A stretch of DNA of 64,000 nucleotides from Achatina immaculata (lineage: Eukaryota > Mollusca > Gastropoda > Stylommatophora > Achatinidae): contig CM019702.1 of the NCBI GenBank assembly GCA_009760885.1, positions 50,771,738-50,835,737 on the forward strand, written 5' to 3'. Positions within the stretch are counted from its first letter, which is position 1; every line of letters begins with the position of its first letter. Of this stretch, positions 1 through 10,095 are shown one piece after another. The position numbers were made by a program, and so were the translations under genes. The notes beneath the pieces are model-generated. The model made no database searches. It had not been told where the DNA came from and worked only from the letters and a program-made list of their open reading frames with translations.

Positions 1-1463
1 TGAAGGATCTTTGCATAATGCTCATTAAGAAGTTCCCTCTGTGAGCGTGTTACGATCAACATTCTTCGGACGCTTCCTTTTACTGTATAGCTGGGAATCT
101 TTGGAGATCTTTAGACAAGCACAGGTACTAGTTGGTTAGTGTTCTTTGAATAGAAGTTAATCATTTCCTACTGTCCAATCTCCTGGCAGAAATAATTACT
201 CGTGAAAAATTAAAGAGTTCATTTTTGTACAGGTTATATATATATATATATATTTGCTTAGCACCACATCTGTTAAACGTACTATATTATATAAAGCGTG
301 TGTGTAAATACGATATTGTTGAATAACCAGCGCTGTTTTGAGTGTTTTTAATCGTATCTTATGCAATAAAGTTGATGAAGTTTTTATTTTTGAGATATTT
401 TAGGGGTTGGGATATCTGTAATAGAATTCCTAAATTCTAGAATTCTGTTCTTGTATTTAATTTTATAGGGGAGTTAACAAAGCATTTATTAACCAATTTA
501 TTAATTAACCAATTTATTTGGTAGATTAGCGGTTAGCGCCCTTACTTTTTTTAAAGTATAGGTCAACTATAGGTCAGGTTTGACACGTTGAAGGCCATTT
601 CTTGTCATGTCCAGGCACGGGATTTATCGCAGTTAACTAAAGTTATTTAGGACATGTTTGTTTAATTCGTATTTTTAGTTACAGAAATGCTTAAAATAGG
701 ATTGTTTTTTTTTAGTTTATTGTCCAAGGTCATAAACAGGTAATTTTTGGACGGATTAAGATTTTACGCAGAAATATTTTAGTCACGATCTTTATCTTCC
801 ACGAGATAGAATCTTCGGGAAGATTTAGGAATAGGAATTGTTGATCATATTTAAGGATGGAATTCTTACGTAGGATTATCATTACGATTGTAGATTCATT
901 ATGTAGACTTTGACTGAGAAGGATGTATCAGACAGGATGCTAGGATGTGAACTGTTAGTTGTTTCCTCCTGGATCCACTGGGTAAATTTTTGATGCAGTT
1001 ACGAGTTGTTAGAAATAGTTTATAACTGAAGAAAGGTGAATTGTCCGATATTTTATGCTGACGTGAAGTTGTATGTAAGGATCCATGGAATGTTCCGTGA
1101 GCTAGTAAGTTGGCTCTTATTCCATCATGTTGAATGTCTGTTTTTCCTAGCTGAGAGTAGTGACTGTTGCCACTCCCTCCTACATGGCGAACTAATTCTC
1201 ACTGGGGAGAAGATTTGGATTATTCATCTGTTCTCTCAATTTATTGCTACATCCTCACTTATTCACCACTCACTTTTTCAATAATAAATATGTGTAATTG
1301 CTGTTATCAATTAGAGTGTTAGTGGTTCTCAGACTGTTGAGATTTATTCGTTCTCAGTTACACATTAAAATTCCTCAGATGTAATCAGTAGATAGGGGAA
1401 GAAAAAGTAGTTCAGTTTATCACCTGGGTGGTGGCTTACACAGTTGCTAAGAACTTTAATTGT
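1..1463. other. AT-rich non-coding DNA, probably intron 1 of receptor A
   Basis: I see no gene in this stretch. It is AT-rich with a short (TA)n run near 231-251. A possible open frame at 1036-1284 has no recognisable domain and no splice signals. Because the first exon visible downstream is internal, this stretch is most simply intron 1 of the receptor gene, with exon 1 lying before the window. That is inference from exon structure, not from a motif here. Confidence 0.4.
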
Positions 1464-1645
1464 GCCGTGTCTTAGCACACACCATACTATACCATTCTAT
1501 TTTAATTAATGCTGTGTCTTAGCACACATCATACTATGCCATTCTATTTTAATTAATGCCGTGTCTTAGCACACACCATACTATACCATTCTATTTTAAT
1601 TAATGCTGTGTCTTAGCACACATCATACCATACCATTCTATTTTA
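1464..1645. repeat. 47-bp tandem repeat, about 4 copies, ending just before receptor exon 2
   Basis: GTGTCTTAGCACAC recurs at 1467, 1514, 1561 and 1608, exactly 47 bp apart. Copies alternate between ACACACC and ACACATC variants, suggesting duplication of a two-unit block. The array ends about 60 bp before the exon 2 acceptor. Confidence 0.9.
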
Positions 1646-1705
1646 GCACCCGCGCATTCATCCGAATCATCTCTCCATCTATATCTGGACATTCTGACTG
1701 TTCAG

Positions 1706-1920
1706 GTCTCGCGGTATCTGACCTGGGATGTCTTGTCACACTGATCTGGACAAACATCAGTCTTACCCCAGCATTCGCACAAGTGGATCTACCCTTTGAT
1801 ACAATAGAAGTCCAGTACCTAGTCAGCGGAATGCCTCACACAACCTTCACTCGTATCACGGGTTGGATAACTGCTTTGATAACATTAGAAAGATGCCTGT
1901 GTATCACAGCTCCGCTAAAG
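1706..1920 (+). CDS. Class A GPCR, exon 2 (TM2 to the end of TM3), receptor A
   Basis: This internal exon encodes about 72 residues of a rhodopsin-like chemosensory-type receptor. The acceptor CTGTTCAG ends at 1705 and the donor AAG|GTCAGT begins at 1921. The exon enters in phase 1 (it completes a Gly codon) and leaves in phase 0. TM2 reads LAVSDLGCLVTLIW, where the Asp of SDL is the conserved sodium-site Asp. A loop follows, then TM3 with ITGWITALITLERCLCI, where ERC stands for the E/DRY motif. No Cys lies at the top of TM3 (the stretch reads MPHTTFTR), so the usual TM3-ECL2 disulfide looks absent; exon 3 also lacks an ECL2 Cys. Exon 3 continues the frame exactly. The family assignment rests on motif recognition only. 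The gene could be functional, but exon 1 is not in view. Confidence 0.88.
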
Positions 1921-2385
1921 GTCAGTATAGAACTTTTGAACAGCCCTCACTCTGTAGTCACTCTTATTATAGACACAATAAACAATTTGTTTATTTATTG
2001 TTCATATTACTGATGCACCAACCAAAATGTATATCAGCTACATGTTTTCTTATCTTATATCTTATATCTTTCTCGTGCCGTTACACGTCACTGAGGATTC
2101 GCAAGGTAGTTCGCCAGTTTTTCCTGTTTTCGGCGAGCTCTTCAATCTCATCAAGGATTTTATGCCTATAAATTTGGCCTGGTTTAACAATGTCCTCTTT
2201 AGAGTTTCACTTGTTATCAAGAGTAGGGACTGCACAGCTTATCTAACTCATTAAATCTGCAGTGAATACGACGACGTAAGTTTCAATAGTCTGACAGTTA
2301 TTCTTATGTTGTGTGGTAGACAAAAACTTGCTTTTCGAGTATGAGAAATGTTCTCCTCATCATCATCAAATGCCGGGTCTGAAGA

Positions 2386-2822
2386 ATATGTTAGAACTCA
2401 CCGAAGCTTGACGGCGGGTCTGAAGAATGTGTTAGGACTCACTGAAGCATGACGGCGGGTCTGAAGAATGTGTTAGGACTCACTGAAGCATGACGGCGGG
2501 TCTGAAGAATGTGTTAGGACTCACTGAAGCATGATGGCGACTCTGAAGAATGTGTTAAGACTCACTGAAGCATGATGGCGACTCTGAAGAATGTGTTAAG
2601 ACTCACTGAAGCTTGACGGCGACTCTGAAGAATGTGTTAGGACTCACTGAAGCATGATGGCGACTCTGAAGAATGTGTTAAGACTCACTGAAGCTTGACG
2701 GCGAGTCTGAAGAATGTGTTAGGACTCACTTAAACATGACGGCGACTCTGAAGAATGTGTTAGGACTCACTGAAACATGACGGCGACTCTGAAGAATGTG
2801 TTAGGACTCACTGAAACATGAC
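2386..2822. repeat. 41-bp minisatellite in receptor A intron 2 (first block)
   Basis: About ten units reading GGCGACTCTGAAGAATGTG plus TTAGGACTCACTGAAGCATGAC (joined, 41 bp) with few substitutions. The same repeat recurs at 4167-4420 as part of a larger tandem duplication. Confidence 0.92.
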
Positions 2823-2829
2823 GGCAGGT

Positions 2830-3480
2830 CTGAAGCAAGCTGACAATAAATATTGTGAAATATGTCAAGCAGAATTTTTTTCCACCAAAGAAACTCTAGC
2901 AATAAATACAATCTTATATCTAATAAAGAACAATACAATGTTATATCTTATCACGATAAATACAGTCTTAAATCGAATAAAGACAGATACAATTTTAAAT
3001 CTAATCAAGAACAATACAATCTTAAATCTATTCAAGATGAATACAGTCTTAAATCTAATCAACATCCATACAATCTTAAATCTAATCAAGAACAATACAA
3101 TCTTAAATCTAATAAAAACAACAATACACTCTTAAATCTAATCATGATAAATGTAGTCCTATATCTTATCAAGATAAATACAATCTTAAATCTAATTACA
3201 ATAAATATATTCTTAAATATAATGATAATAAATACAATCTTAAATCTAATCAAGATAAATAAAGCAACAAAATGTAATCAAATAAATAAAACAACAAAAT
3301 CTCATCAAGGTAAATAAAACAACAAAATTTCATCAAGGTAAATAAAACAACAAAATCTAATCAAGATAGATAAAACCACAACATCTTATCAAGATAAATA
3401 AAACAACAAAATATACTGGAGATACACGAAACTACAAAATCTAATCAAGATAAATGAATAGAGAAAATCTAATCATCTCC
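2830..3480. repeat. AT-rich 27-bp tandem repeat, first copy
   Basis: Degenerate units of roughly 27 bp reading ATACAATCTTAAATCTAATC then AAGAACA or AAGATAA. Units longer and shorter by a few bases make it open in several frames (for example 2862-3317 plus, 2865-3095 minus), but the predicted peptides are low-complexity Asn/Lys/Ile strings, so I do not regard it as coding. Confidence 0.85.
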
Positions 3481-3794
3481 ATCAAATTCTAAAGTTTTCA
3501 ACAAATCACTGATTCCTGAACAAATGCTCTGTTTTACGAACACGAATGAGAAGAGTTGACTTTGTTCTGAAATTTGTAACAAATTTATTTGTTAACATTC
3601 AGTGTCATCTGTTTATTTAAGATTTAAAACGCTTGCCAGAATAAGGGCTAGCTACAGATTTAATACTCTCTTGTGCGGGTCACCTGAGAAAAAAAAGGTA
3701 TATTTCAGAAAGGAGATTTTACATTTAAAGTCAGGAATTTGGCAGATCTGATTAATCTTAGATTGTTTTCAATGTTTTCATTCATACATGTCGA

Positions 3795-3953
3795 ACTCTA
3801 TCTCTTTCTCTCTCTCTCCCTCTCACTCTCTCTCTCCTCTCTCAGGTAAAACATCATCACTTTCTACTTCTCTCTCTCTCTCTGTCTCTCTCAGGTAAAA
3901 CATCATCACTTTCTACTTCTATCTTTCCTCTCTCAGGTAAAACATCATTTTCT

Positions 3954-3998
<45 letters not shown>

Positions 3999-4166
3999 AA
4001 AACATCATCACTTTCTACTTCTCTCTTTCCTCTCTCAGGTAAAACATCATCAATTTCTACTTCTCTCTCTCTCCCCCTCTCTCTCAGGTAAAACATCATC
4101 ACTTTCTACTTCTCTCTCTCTCCCCTCCTCTCTCTCAGATAAAACATCGTTACTTTCTACTTCTCT
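3795..4166. repeat. CT-rich splice-site-like minisatellite, first block
   Basis: (CT)n tracts alternate with TCAGGTAAAACATCATCAC and TTTCTACTT. This is the same unit as the larger array at 5510-7244. It includes a pure (CT) run near 3957-3994. Confidence 0.88.
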
Positions 4167-5862
4167 CATGATGGCGACTCTGAAGAATGTGTTAGGACTC
4201 ACTGAAGCATGATGGCGACTCTGAAGAATGTGTTAGGACTCACTGAAACATGACGGCGAGTCTGAAGAATGTGTTAGGACTCACTGAAGCTTGACGGCGA
4301 CTCTGAAGAATTTCTTAGAACTCACTGAAACATGACGGCGACTCTGAAGAATGTGTTAGGACTCACTGAAACATGACGGCGACTCTGAAGAATGTGTTAG
4401 GACTCACTGAAGCATGACGGCAGGTCTGAAGCAAGCTGATAATAAATATTGTGAAATATGTCAAGCAGAATTTTATTCCACCAAAGAAACTCTAGCAATA
4501 AATACAATCTTATATCTAATAAAGAACAATACAATGTTATATCTTATCACGATAAATACAGTCTTAAATCGAATAAAGACAGATACAATTTTAAATCTAA
4601 TCAAGAACGATACAATCTTAAATCTATTCAAGATGAATACAGTCTTAAATCTAATCAACATCCATACAATCTTAAATCTAATCAAGAACAATACAATCTT
4701 AAATCTAATAAAAACAACAATACACTCTTAAATCTAATCATGATAAATGTAGTCCTATATCTTATCACGATAAATACAATCTTAAATCTAATTAAAATAA
4801 ATATATTCTTAAATATAATGATAATAAATACAATCTTAAATCTAATCAAGATAAATAAAGCAACAAAATGTAATCAAATAAATAAAACAACAAAATATAA
4901 TCAAAATAAATAAAATGACAAAATCTAATCAAGATAAATTAAAAACCACAAAATCTAATCAAGATATGTAAAACAAAAAAATCTCATCAAGGTAAATAAA
5001 ACAACAAAATCTCATCAAGGTAAATAAAACAACAAAATCTCATCAAGGTAAATAAAACAACAAAATCTAATCAAGATAGATAAAACCACAACATCTTATC
5101 AAGATAAATAAAACAACAAAATATACTGGAGATACACGAAACGACAAAATCTAATCAAGATAAATGAATAGAGAAAATCTAATCATCTCCATCAAATTCT
5201 AAAGTTTTCAACAAATCGCTGATTCCTGAACAAATGCTCTGTTTTACGAACACGAATGAGAAGAGTTGACTTTGTTCTGAAATTTGTAACAAATTTATTT
5301 GTTAACAATCAGTGCCATCTGTTTATTTAAGATTTAAAACGCTTGCCAGAATAAGGGCTAGCTACAGATTTAATACTCTCTTGTGCGGGTCACCTGAGAA
5401 AAAAAAGGTATATTTCAGAAAGGAGATTTTACATTTAAAGTCAGGAATTTGGCAGATCTGATTAATCTTAGATTGTTTTCAATGTTTTCATTCATACATG
5501 TCGAACTCTATCTCTTTCTCTCTCTCTCTCTCTCACTCTCTCTCTCTCCTCTCTCAGGTAAAACATCATCACTTTCTACTTCTCTCTCTCTCTGTCTCTC
5601 TCAGGTAAAACATCATCACTTTCTACTTCTATCTTTCCTCTCTCAGGTAAAACATCATTTTCTACTTCTCTCTTTCTCTCTCTCTCTCTGGTAAAACATC
5701 ATCACTTTCTACTTCTCTCTTTCCTCTCTCAGGTAAAACATCATCAATTTCTACTTCTCTCTCTCTCCCCCTCTCTCTCAGGTAAAACATCATCACTTTC
5801 TACTTCTCTCTCTCTCCCCTCCTCTCTCTCAGATAAAACATCGTTACTTTCTACTTCTCTCT
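4167..5862. repeat. Tandem segmental duplication, copy 2
   Basis: Second copy of the 2570-4166 block: 41-bp array at 4167-4420, AT-rich array at about 4430-5200, unique stretch at 5200-5500, then the CT-rich array. Differences from copy 1 are isolated substitutions, plus roughly 100 bp more AT-rich array here. The high identity suggests a recent duplication. Confidence 0.88.
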
Positions 5863-6464
5863 CTCTCTCTCAGGTAAAACATCATCACTTTCTACTTCTC
5901 TCTCTCCTCCTGTCTCTCAGGTAAAACATCATTACTTACTACTTCTCTCTCTCTCTCTCTCTCTCAGGTAAAACATCATCATTTTCTACTTCTCTCTCTC
6001 TCTCTTTCCCTCAGGTAAAACATCATCGTTTTCTACTTCTCTCTCTCTCTCTCTCAGGTAAAACATCATCACTTTCTACTTCCCTCTCTCTCAGGTAAAA
6101 CATCATCACTTTCTACTTCTCTCTCTCTCCCCTCCTCTCTCTCAGATAAAACATCGTTACTTTCTACTTCTCTCTCTCTCTCTCTCAGGTAAAACATCAT
6201 CACTTTCTACTTCTCTCTCTCCCCCTGTCTCTCAGGTGAAACATCATTACTTACTACTTCTCTCTCTCTCTCTCAGGTAAAACATCATCATTTTCTACTT
6301 CTCTCTCTCTCTCTTTCCCTCAGGTAAAACATCATCGTTTTCTACTTCTCTCTCTCTCTCTCAGGTAAAACATCATCACTTTCTACTTCCCTCTGTCTCT
6401 CTCTCAGGTAAAACATCATCACTTCCTACTTCTCTCTCTCAGGTAAAACATAACTTTTTACTTT

Positions 6465-6496
<32 letters not shown>

Positions 6497-6820
6497 AGGT
6501 AAAACATCATCACTTCCTACTTCTCTCTCTCTCTCTCAGGTAAAACATCATCACTTCCTACTTCTCTCTCTCTCTCAGGTAAAACATCATTACTTGCTAC
6601 TTCTCTCTCTCTCTCTCTCTCTCAGGTAAAACATCATCATTTTCTACTTCTCTCTCTCTCTTTCCCTCAGGTAAAACATCATCATTTTCTACTTCTCTCT
6701 CTCTCTCTCTCTCTCAGGTAAAACATCATCACTTTCTACTTCCCTCTGTCTCTCTCTCAGGTAAAACATCATCACTTCCTACTTCTCTCTCTCAGGTAAA
6801 ACATAACTTTTTACTTTTCT

Positions 6821-6865
<45 letters not shown>

Positions 6866-7244
6866 GTAAAACATCATCACTTCCTACTTCTCTCTCTCTC
6901 AGGTAAAACATCATCACCTCCTACTTCTCTCTCTCTCTCAGGTAAAACATCATCACCTCCTACTTCTCCTTCTCTCTCTCTATCTCTCTCTGGTAAAACA
7001 TCATCACTTTCTACTTCTCTTTCTCTCTCTCTCTCTCTCAGGTAAAACATCATCACTTTCTACTTCTCTCTCTCTCTCAGGTAAAACATCATCATTTTCT
7101 ACTTCTCTCTCTCTCTCTCAGGTAAAACATCATCACTTTCTACTTCCCTCTGTCTCTCTCTCAGGTAAAACATCATCACTTCCTACTTCTCTCTCTCTCT
7201 CTCTCTCACGTAAAATATCATCACTTCCTACTTCTCTCTCTCAG
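5510..7244 (+). repeat. Array of recursive-splice-site-like units ending at the true exon 3 acceptor
   Basis: Roughly 35 or more units of about 40-50 bp read (CT)n-CAG|GTAAAACATCATCAC-TTTCTACTT-(CT)n. The true exon 3 boundary at 7244/7245 reads TTCTCTCTCTCAG|GTGAAACATTTCG, which aligns with the unit, so the array appears to have been amplified from this acceptor. Each unit places a long polypyrimidine tract plus CAG directly against GTAAAA, a passable 5' splice site. That is the juxtaposed 3'ss-5'ss layout known for recursive splicing. A few units have lost the AG (TGG) or the GT (AGATAAAA). Whether any unit is used cannot be told from sequence. Confidence 0.85.
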
Positions 7245-7868
7245 GTGAAACATTTCGTCACGACAACACGAGTGTCTGTTATCATCATAATCATCTTTGC
7301 TCTCCTCATCATCAGCGTGGCCCCTCTTTATATGGTGAACAGACTTGGCCAGAAGTTTGACGCAAGAAGAAACAAAACTGTCCTTGGTCTGGTGTTTACA
7401 TCGAACAGGGAGAGTGTTGAGAAGGTGTCCTTCGCTATCAACAATGTTTTGATACCTTTCGGAGCATTTATGATCGTAATTATCTGCACAGTTATCCTTG
7501 TGGTTACACTGAACAACAAAACAAAATGGAGGAAGACTTCTACGACTTCCGCTCAGGCAGACAATGTTTCTAACCGCAACCAAAAAGTTGCTAAAATGGT
7601 CGTCATGATTTCCATACTTTTCATTGGCTGTTTCGTTCCTATCAGCTGTGGCTTTATAGCCATGGTGGTGGAGCCAGAACTAACCTTATATGGCAAGCAC
7701 AGAAACATTCTTATTTTAATTGGTGCTCTTGGCTTTTTCTTGGAGTCCATTAACTCATCGGTAAATATTTTTATTTACTACTCCATGAGCAGCAAATACA
7801 GAACTGTCTTTCGTCGGCTCTTTCTACCAATAACTCGGACAAGTAACCATGTTTCTAACAAAGACTGA
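7245..7868 (+). CDS. Class A GPCR, terminal exon 3 (TM4 to C-terminus), receptor A
   Basis: This exon encodes 207 residues after the acceptor CTCTCTCAG at 7236-7244. It starts in phase 0, continuing PLK|VKHFVTTTRV from exon 2. TM4 is about residues 9-30 and rich in Ile. ECL2 (about 31-64) has an N-glycosylation sequon (NKT) and no Cys. TM5 is about 65-95 and intracellular loop 3 about 96-115. TM6 is about 117-143 and contains FVPISCG. TM7 is about 155-178 and ends SVNIFIYYSMSSKYR, a variant of NPxxY followed by helix 8. The short basic tail ends at TGA 7866-7868. Exon 1 of receptor B (226 nt), exon 2 (215 nt) and this exon (624 nt) add up to 355 codons including stop, the normal size of a class A receptor. 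The last codons lie in a 31-bp minisatellite. Confidence 0.9.
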   Translation: MKHFVTTTRVSVIIIIIFALLIISVAPLYMVNRLGQKFDARRNKTVLGLVFTSNRESVEKVSFAINNVLIPFGAFMIVIICTVILVVTLNNKTKWRKTSTTSAQADNVSNRNQKVAKMVVMISILFIGCFVPISCGFIAMVVEPELTLYGKHRNILILIGALGFFLESINSSVNIFIYYSMSSKYRTVFRRLFLPITRTSNHVSNKD

Positions 7869-8216
7869 GACAAATAACCATGTTTCTAGCAAAAACTGAG
7901 ACAAGTAACCATGTTTCTAACAATGACTGAGACAAGTAACCATGTTTCTAACAAAGACTGGGACAAATAACCTTGTTTATACCAAAAGCTCAAACAAGTA
8001 ACCATGTTTCCAACAAAGACTCAGACAAGTAACCATGTTTTTAACAAAAACTGAGACAAATAACCATGTTTCTAACAAAAACTCAAACAAGTAACCATGT
8101 TTCCAACAAAGACTCAGACAAGTAACCATGTTTTTAACAAAAACTGAGACAAGTAACCGTGTTTCTACCAAAAATTCAAACAAGTAACCGTGTTTCTAAC
8201 AAAAACTGAGACAAAT
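7841..8216. repeat. 31-bp minisatellite overlapping the receptor stop codon
   Basis: Units reading ACAAGTAACCATGTTTCTAA plus CAAAGACTGAG repeat every 31 bp, starting inside the last codons of receptor exon 3 and including its TGA. The array is interrupted by a LINE fragment and resumes at 8430. Confidence 0.92.
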
Positions 8217-8429
8217 AGCACTAAGATGGACACCACAGGAGAACAGAAGTAAGGGTAGACCAAAGGAGACGTGGAGAAAGAACAACAGAAAGGATGTTGA
8301 GCAATAGAGGGCTCACCTGGGCAAGAGCAGAAAAAAAGGCGAAGCACAGGCATGTGTGGAAAACCCTTGCGGAAGCCCATTGTGCCCTGGGCAATTAAGG
8401 TTCAGAGAGAGAGAGAGAGAGAGAGAAAT
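8217..8429 (+). mobile_element. LINE 3' fragment (reverse transcriptase C-terminus), decayed
   Basis: In plus frames this reads KGRPKETWRR, then after a one-step frameshift near 8278 TERMLSNRGLTWARAEKKAK and HRHVWKTLAEAHCALGN, ending TAA near 8396. That is the conserved tail of APE-type LINE reverse transcriptases (GRPxxTWRR...RGxTWxxAExxAxDRxxWR...L). A (GA)n tract of about 24 bp follows, which may be the insertion's microsatellite tail. It sits inside the 31-bp array and so inserted after that array had formed. Confidence 0.85.
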
Positions 8430-8812
8430 AACCTTGTTTATAACACAAACTGAGACAATTAACCTTGTTTATAACAAAGACTCGGACAAGTAACCCTGTT
8501 TATAACAAAAACTCAGATAAGTAACCTTGTTTATAACAAAGACTCAGGTAAGTAACCTTGTTTATAACAAAAACTCAGACAAGTAACCTTGTTTGTAACA
8601 AAGACTCAGACAGGTAACCTTGTTTATAACAAAGACTCAGATAAGTAACCTTGTTTATAACAAAGACTCAGATAAGTAACCTTGTTTATAACAAAGACTC
8701 AGACAAGTAACCTTGTTTATAACAAAGACTCAGATAAGTAACCTTGTTTATAACAAAGACTCAGACAAGTAACCTTGTTTCTACTAAAAACTCAGACAAG
8801 TAACCTTGATAT
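8430..8812. repeat. 31-bp minisatellite, second block
   Basis: About 12 units of ACAAGTAACCTTGTTTATAA plus CAAAGACTCAG, 31 bp apart (for example 8641 and 8672). The sequence is a sub-family of the 7841-8216 array, homogenised separately on the far side of the LINE insertion. Confidence 0.92.
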
Positions 8813-9109
8813 GTGTGTTGTGAACGATCAATGAGCTTAATAAATCTGATGCTTACATTTTACCTGGGTAAAATGTGTGTGTGTCATTACATGTATTAGT
8901 ATGTAATATTACACATTACACATATTAGAACATAATATTACACTTTAAACATATTGTAACAGAATAGCAATTCTGTACAGAGAGTATTTGTGTATTGCTA
9001 GTAGTTGTGTTCTCGTAGACCACAACTCATGTCCGTGTGCAAAGCCCGTCGTTAGAAACGTCCGTGTGCAAGGCACGTCGTTAGGTGTCCGTGTGCAAAG
9101 CAAGTCGTT
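8813..9109. other. Non-coding spacer with a short GTCCGTGTGCAAAG repeat
   Basis: No gene is visible. 8930-8960 holds one degenerate unit of the 51-bp repeat found at 9662-10095. 9030-9110 has three copies of GTCCGTGTGCAAAGC followed by GTCGTTA, about 30 bp apart. Confidence 0.5.
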
Positions 9110-9615
9110 AAGGAGAGTCTTGGTTTGAACGTGGAACTGTGTGGACGTGTTTTTGTCGAGCTGTGTGATGTCTTCGTGGAACAGATGAACATTTTAGTTG
9201 TACGTATGAATGGACTGGCCACATGGCAGGGTTAACCAGCCGGCAGTCGAATGTAATGTTATTTTTCATCAGCAGTTTCATCATTCCATAAAAATAAATT
9301 TTCCAAGTCACCGTCACCCAGGATTTACTTGACTATCTGTACCAGCTGTCGTCAACGTGAGGTTTAAAAGAGCCTGGATGAGAAGTATGTCTGGAACGGT
9401 GTGTAACTAATCCAGAAGGTGAGAGTGAGAGCTGGAATTATGTGTGTAACTAGTCTGGTAACCTCAACTCTCAGAGAAGTAAGATGGAAGTCGACCTTGG
9501 TATTCACGTGCGTATCGTGAATCAGCACGACTCATGTAGACGCGGTCAGCTAACGAGTGTCATACACACAGCAAAGTCTGTGTCACCAACAGATTTATAC
9601 CCTCTTGATAGCACA
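9110..9615 (+). repeat. Unidentified dispersed repeat, copy 1
   Basis: About 500 bp that recurs in inverted orientation at 39690-40165 at roughly 85% identity by eye. Shared landmarks include GGACTGGCCACATGGCAGGG, TTTACTTGACTATCTGTACC, GATGAGAAGTATGTCTGGAA and ATGGAAGTCGACC. I cannot assign it to a known class: no terminal inverted repeats, tRNA-like boxes or long ORF are evident. A short frame at 9484-9666 starts MEVD and is partly kept in the other copy, but that copy breaks frame. Confidence 0.8.
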
Positions 9616-9661
9616 GACACCACGAAGAAGAACGACGAACACCAAGAAATTCCGTCTCAAT

Positions 9662-10095
9662 ATTAGTGTGTAATGTTACACATATTAGAACATAATATTA
9701 CACTTTAAACATATTAGTGTGTAATGTTACACATATTAGAACATAATATTACACTTTAAACATATTAGTGTGTAATGTTACACATATTAGAACATAATAT
9801 TACACTTTAAACATATTAGTGTGTAATGTTACACATATTAGAACATAATATTACACTTTAAACATATTAGTGTGTAACATTACACATATTAGAACATAAT
9901 ATTACACTTTAAACATATTAGTGTGTAATGTTACACATATTAGAACATAATATTACACTTTAAACATATTAGTGTGTAACATTACACATATTAGAACATA
10001 ATATTACACTTTAAACATATTAGTGTGTAATGTTACACATATTAGAACATAATATTACACTTTAAACATATTAGTGTGTAATGTTACACATTACT
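9662..10095. repeat. 51-bp minisatellite with a near-palindromic core
   Basis: About 8.5 units of ATTAGTGTGTAATGTTACAC and ATATTAGAACATAATATTAC plus ACTTTAAACAT, exactly 51 bp apart (9662, 9713). In some units the core GTGTAATGTTACAC is replaced by its exact reverse complement GTGTAACATTACAC. Confidence 0.93.

Larger units (their letters stand above)
2570..4166. repeat. Tandem segmental duplication, copy 1 (about 1.6 kb)
   Basis: This block holds the 41-bp array, the AT-rich array, a 300-bp single-copy stretch (about 3480-3790) and the CT-rich array. The same order is repeated in copy 2 at 4167-5862 with very few differences: 2818 matches 4414, and the unique stretch GGAATTTGGCAGATCTGA at 3732 recurs near 5442. 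At 4166/4167 the CT-rich array of copy 1 joins directly to the 41-bp repeat of copy 2, which is the duplication junction. Confidence 0.88.

Noticed and set aside
527..620. SINE head (TAGCGGTTAGCGCCC resembles an A box)
   Set aside because: No B box at the right distance and no recognisable body.
1036..1284. 82-codon plus frame as an exon
   Set aside because: No domain, no flanking splice sites, no similarity to the receptor N-terminus at 44854.
1603..1705. Extending receptor exon 2 upstream to ATG 1603
   Set aside because: The upstream part is the 47-bp repeat and intronic sequence; the acceptor at 1705 gives a phase and sequence that fit receptor exon 1.
9484..9666. 60-codon frame in the dispersed repeat as a conserved ORF
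   Set aside because: The start is shared with the second copy, but that copy shifts frame after about 25 codons and the stop lies in an unrelated minisatellite.
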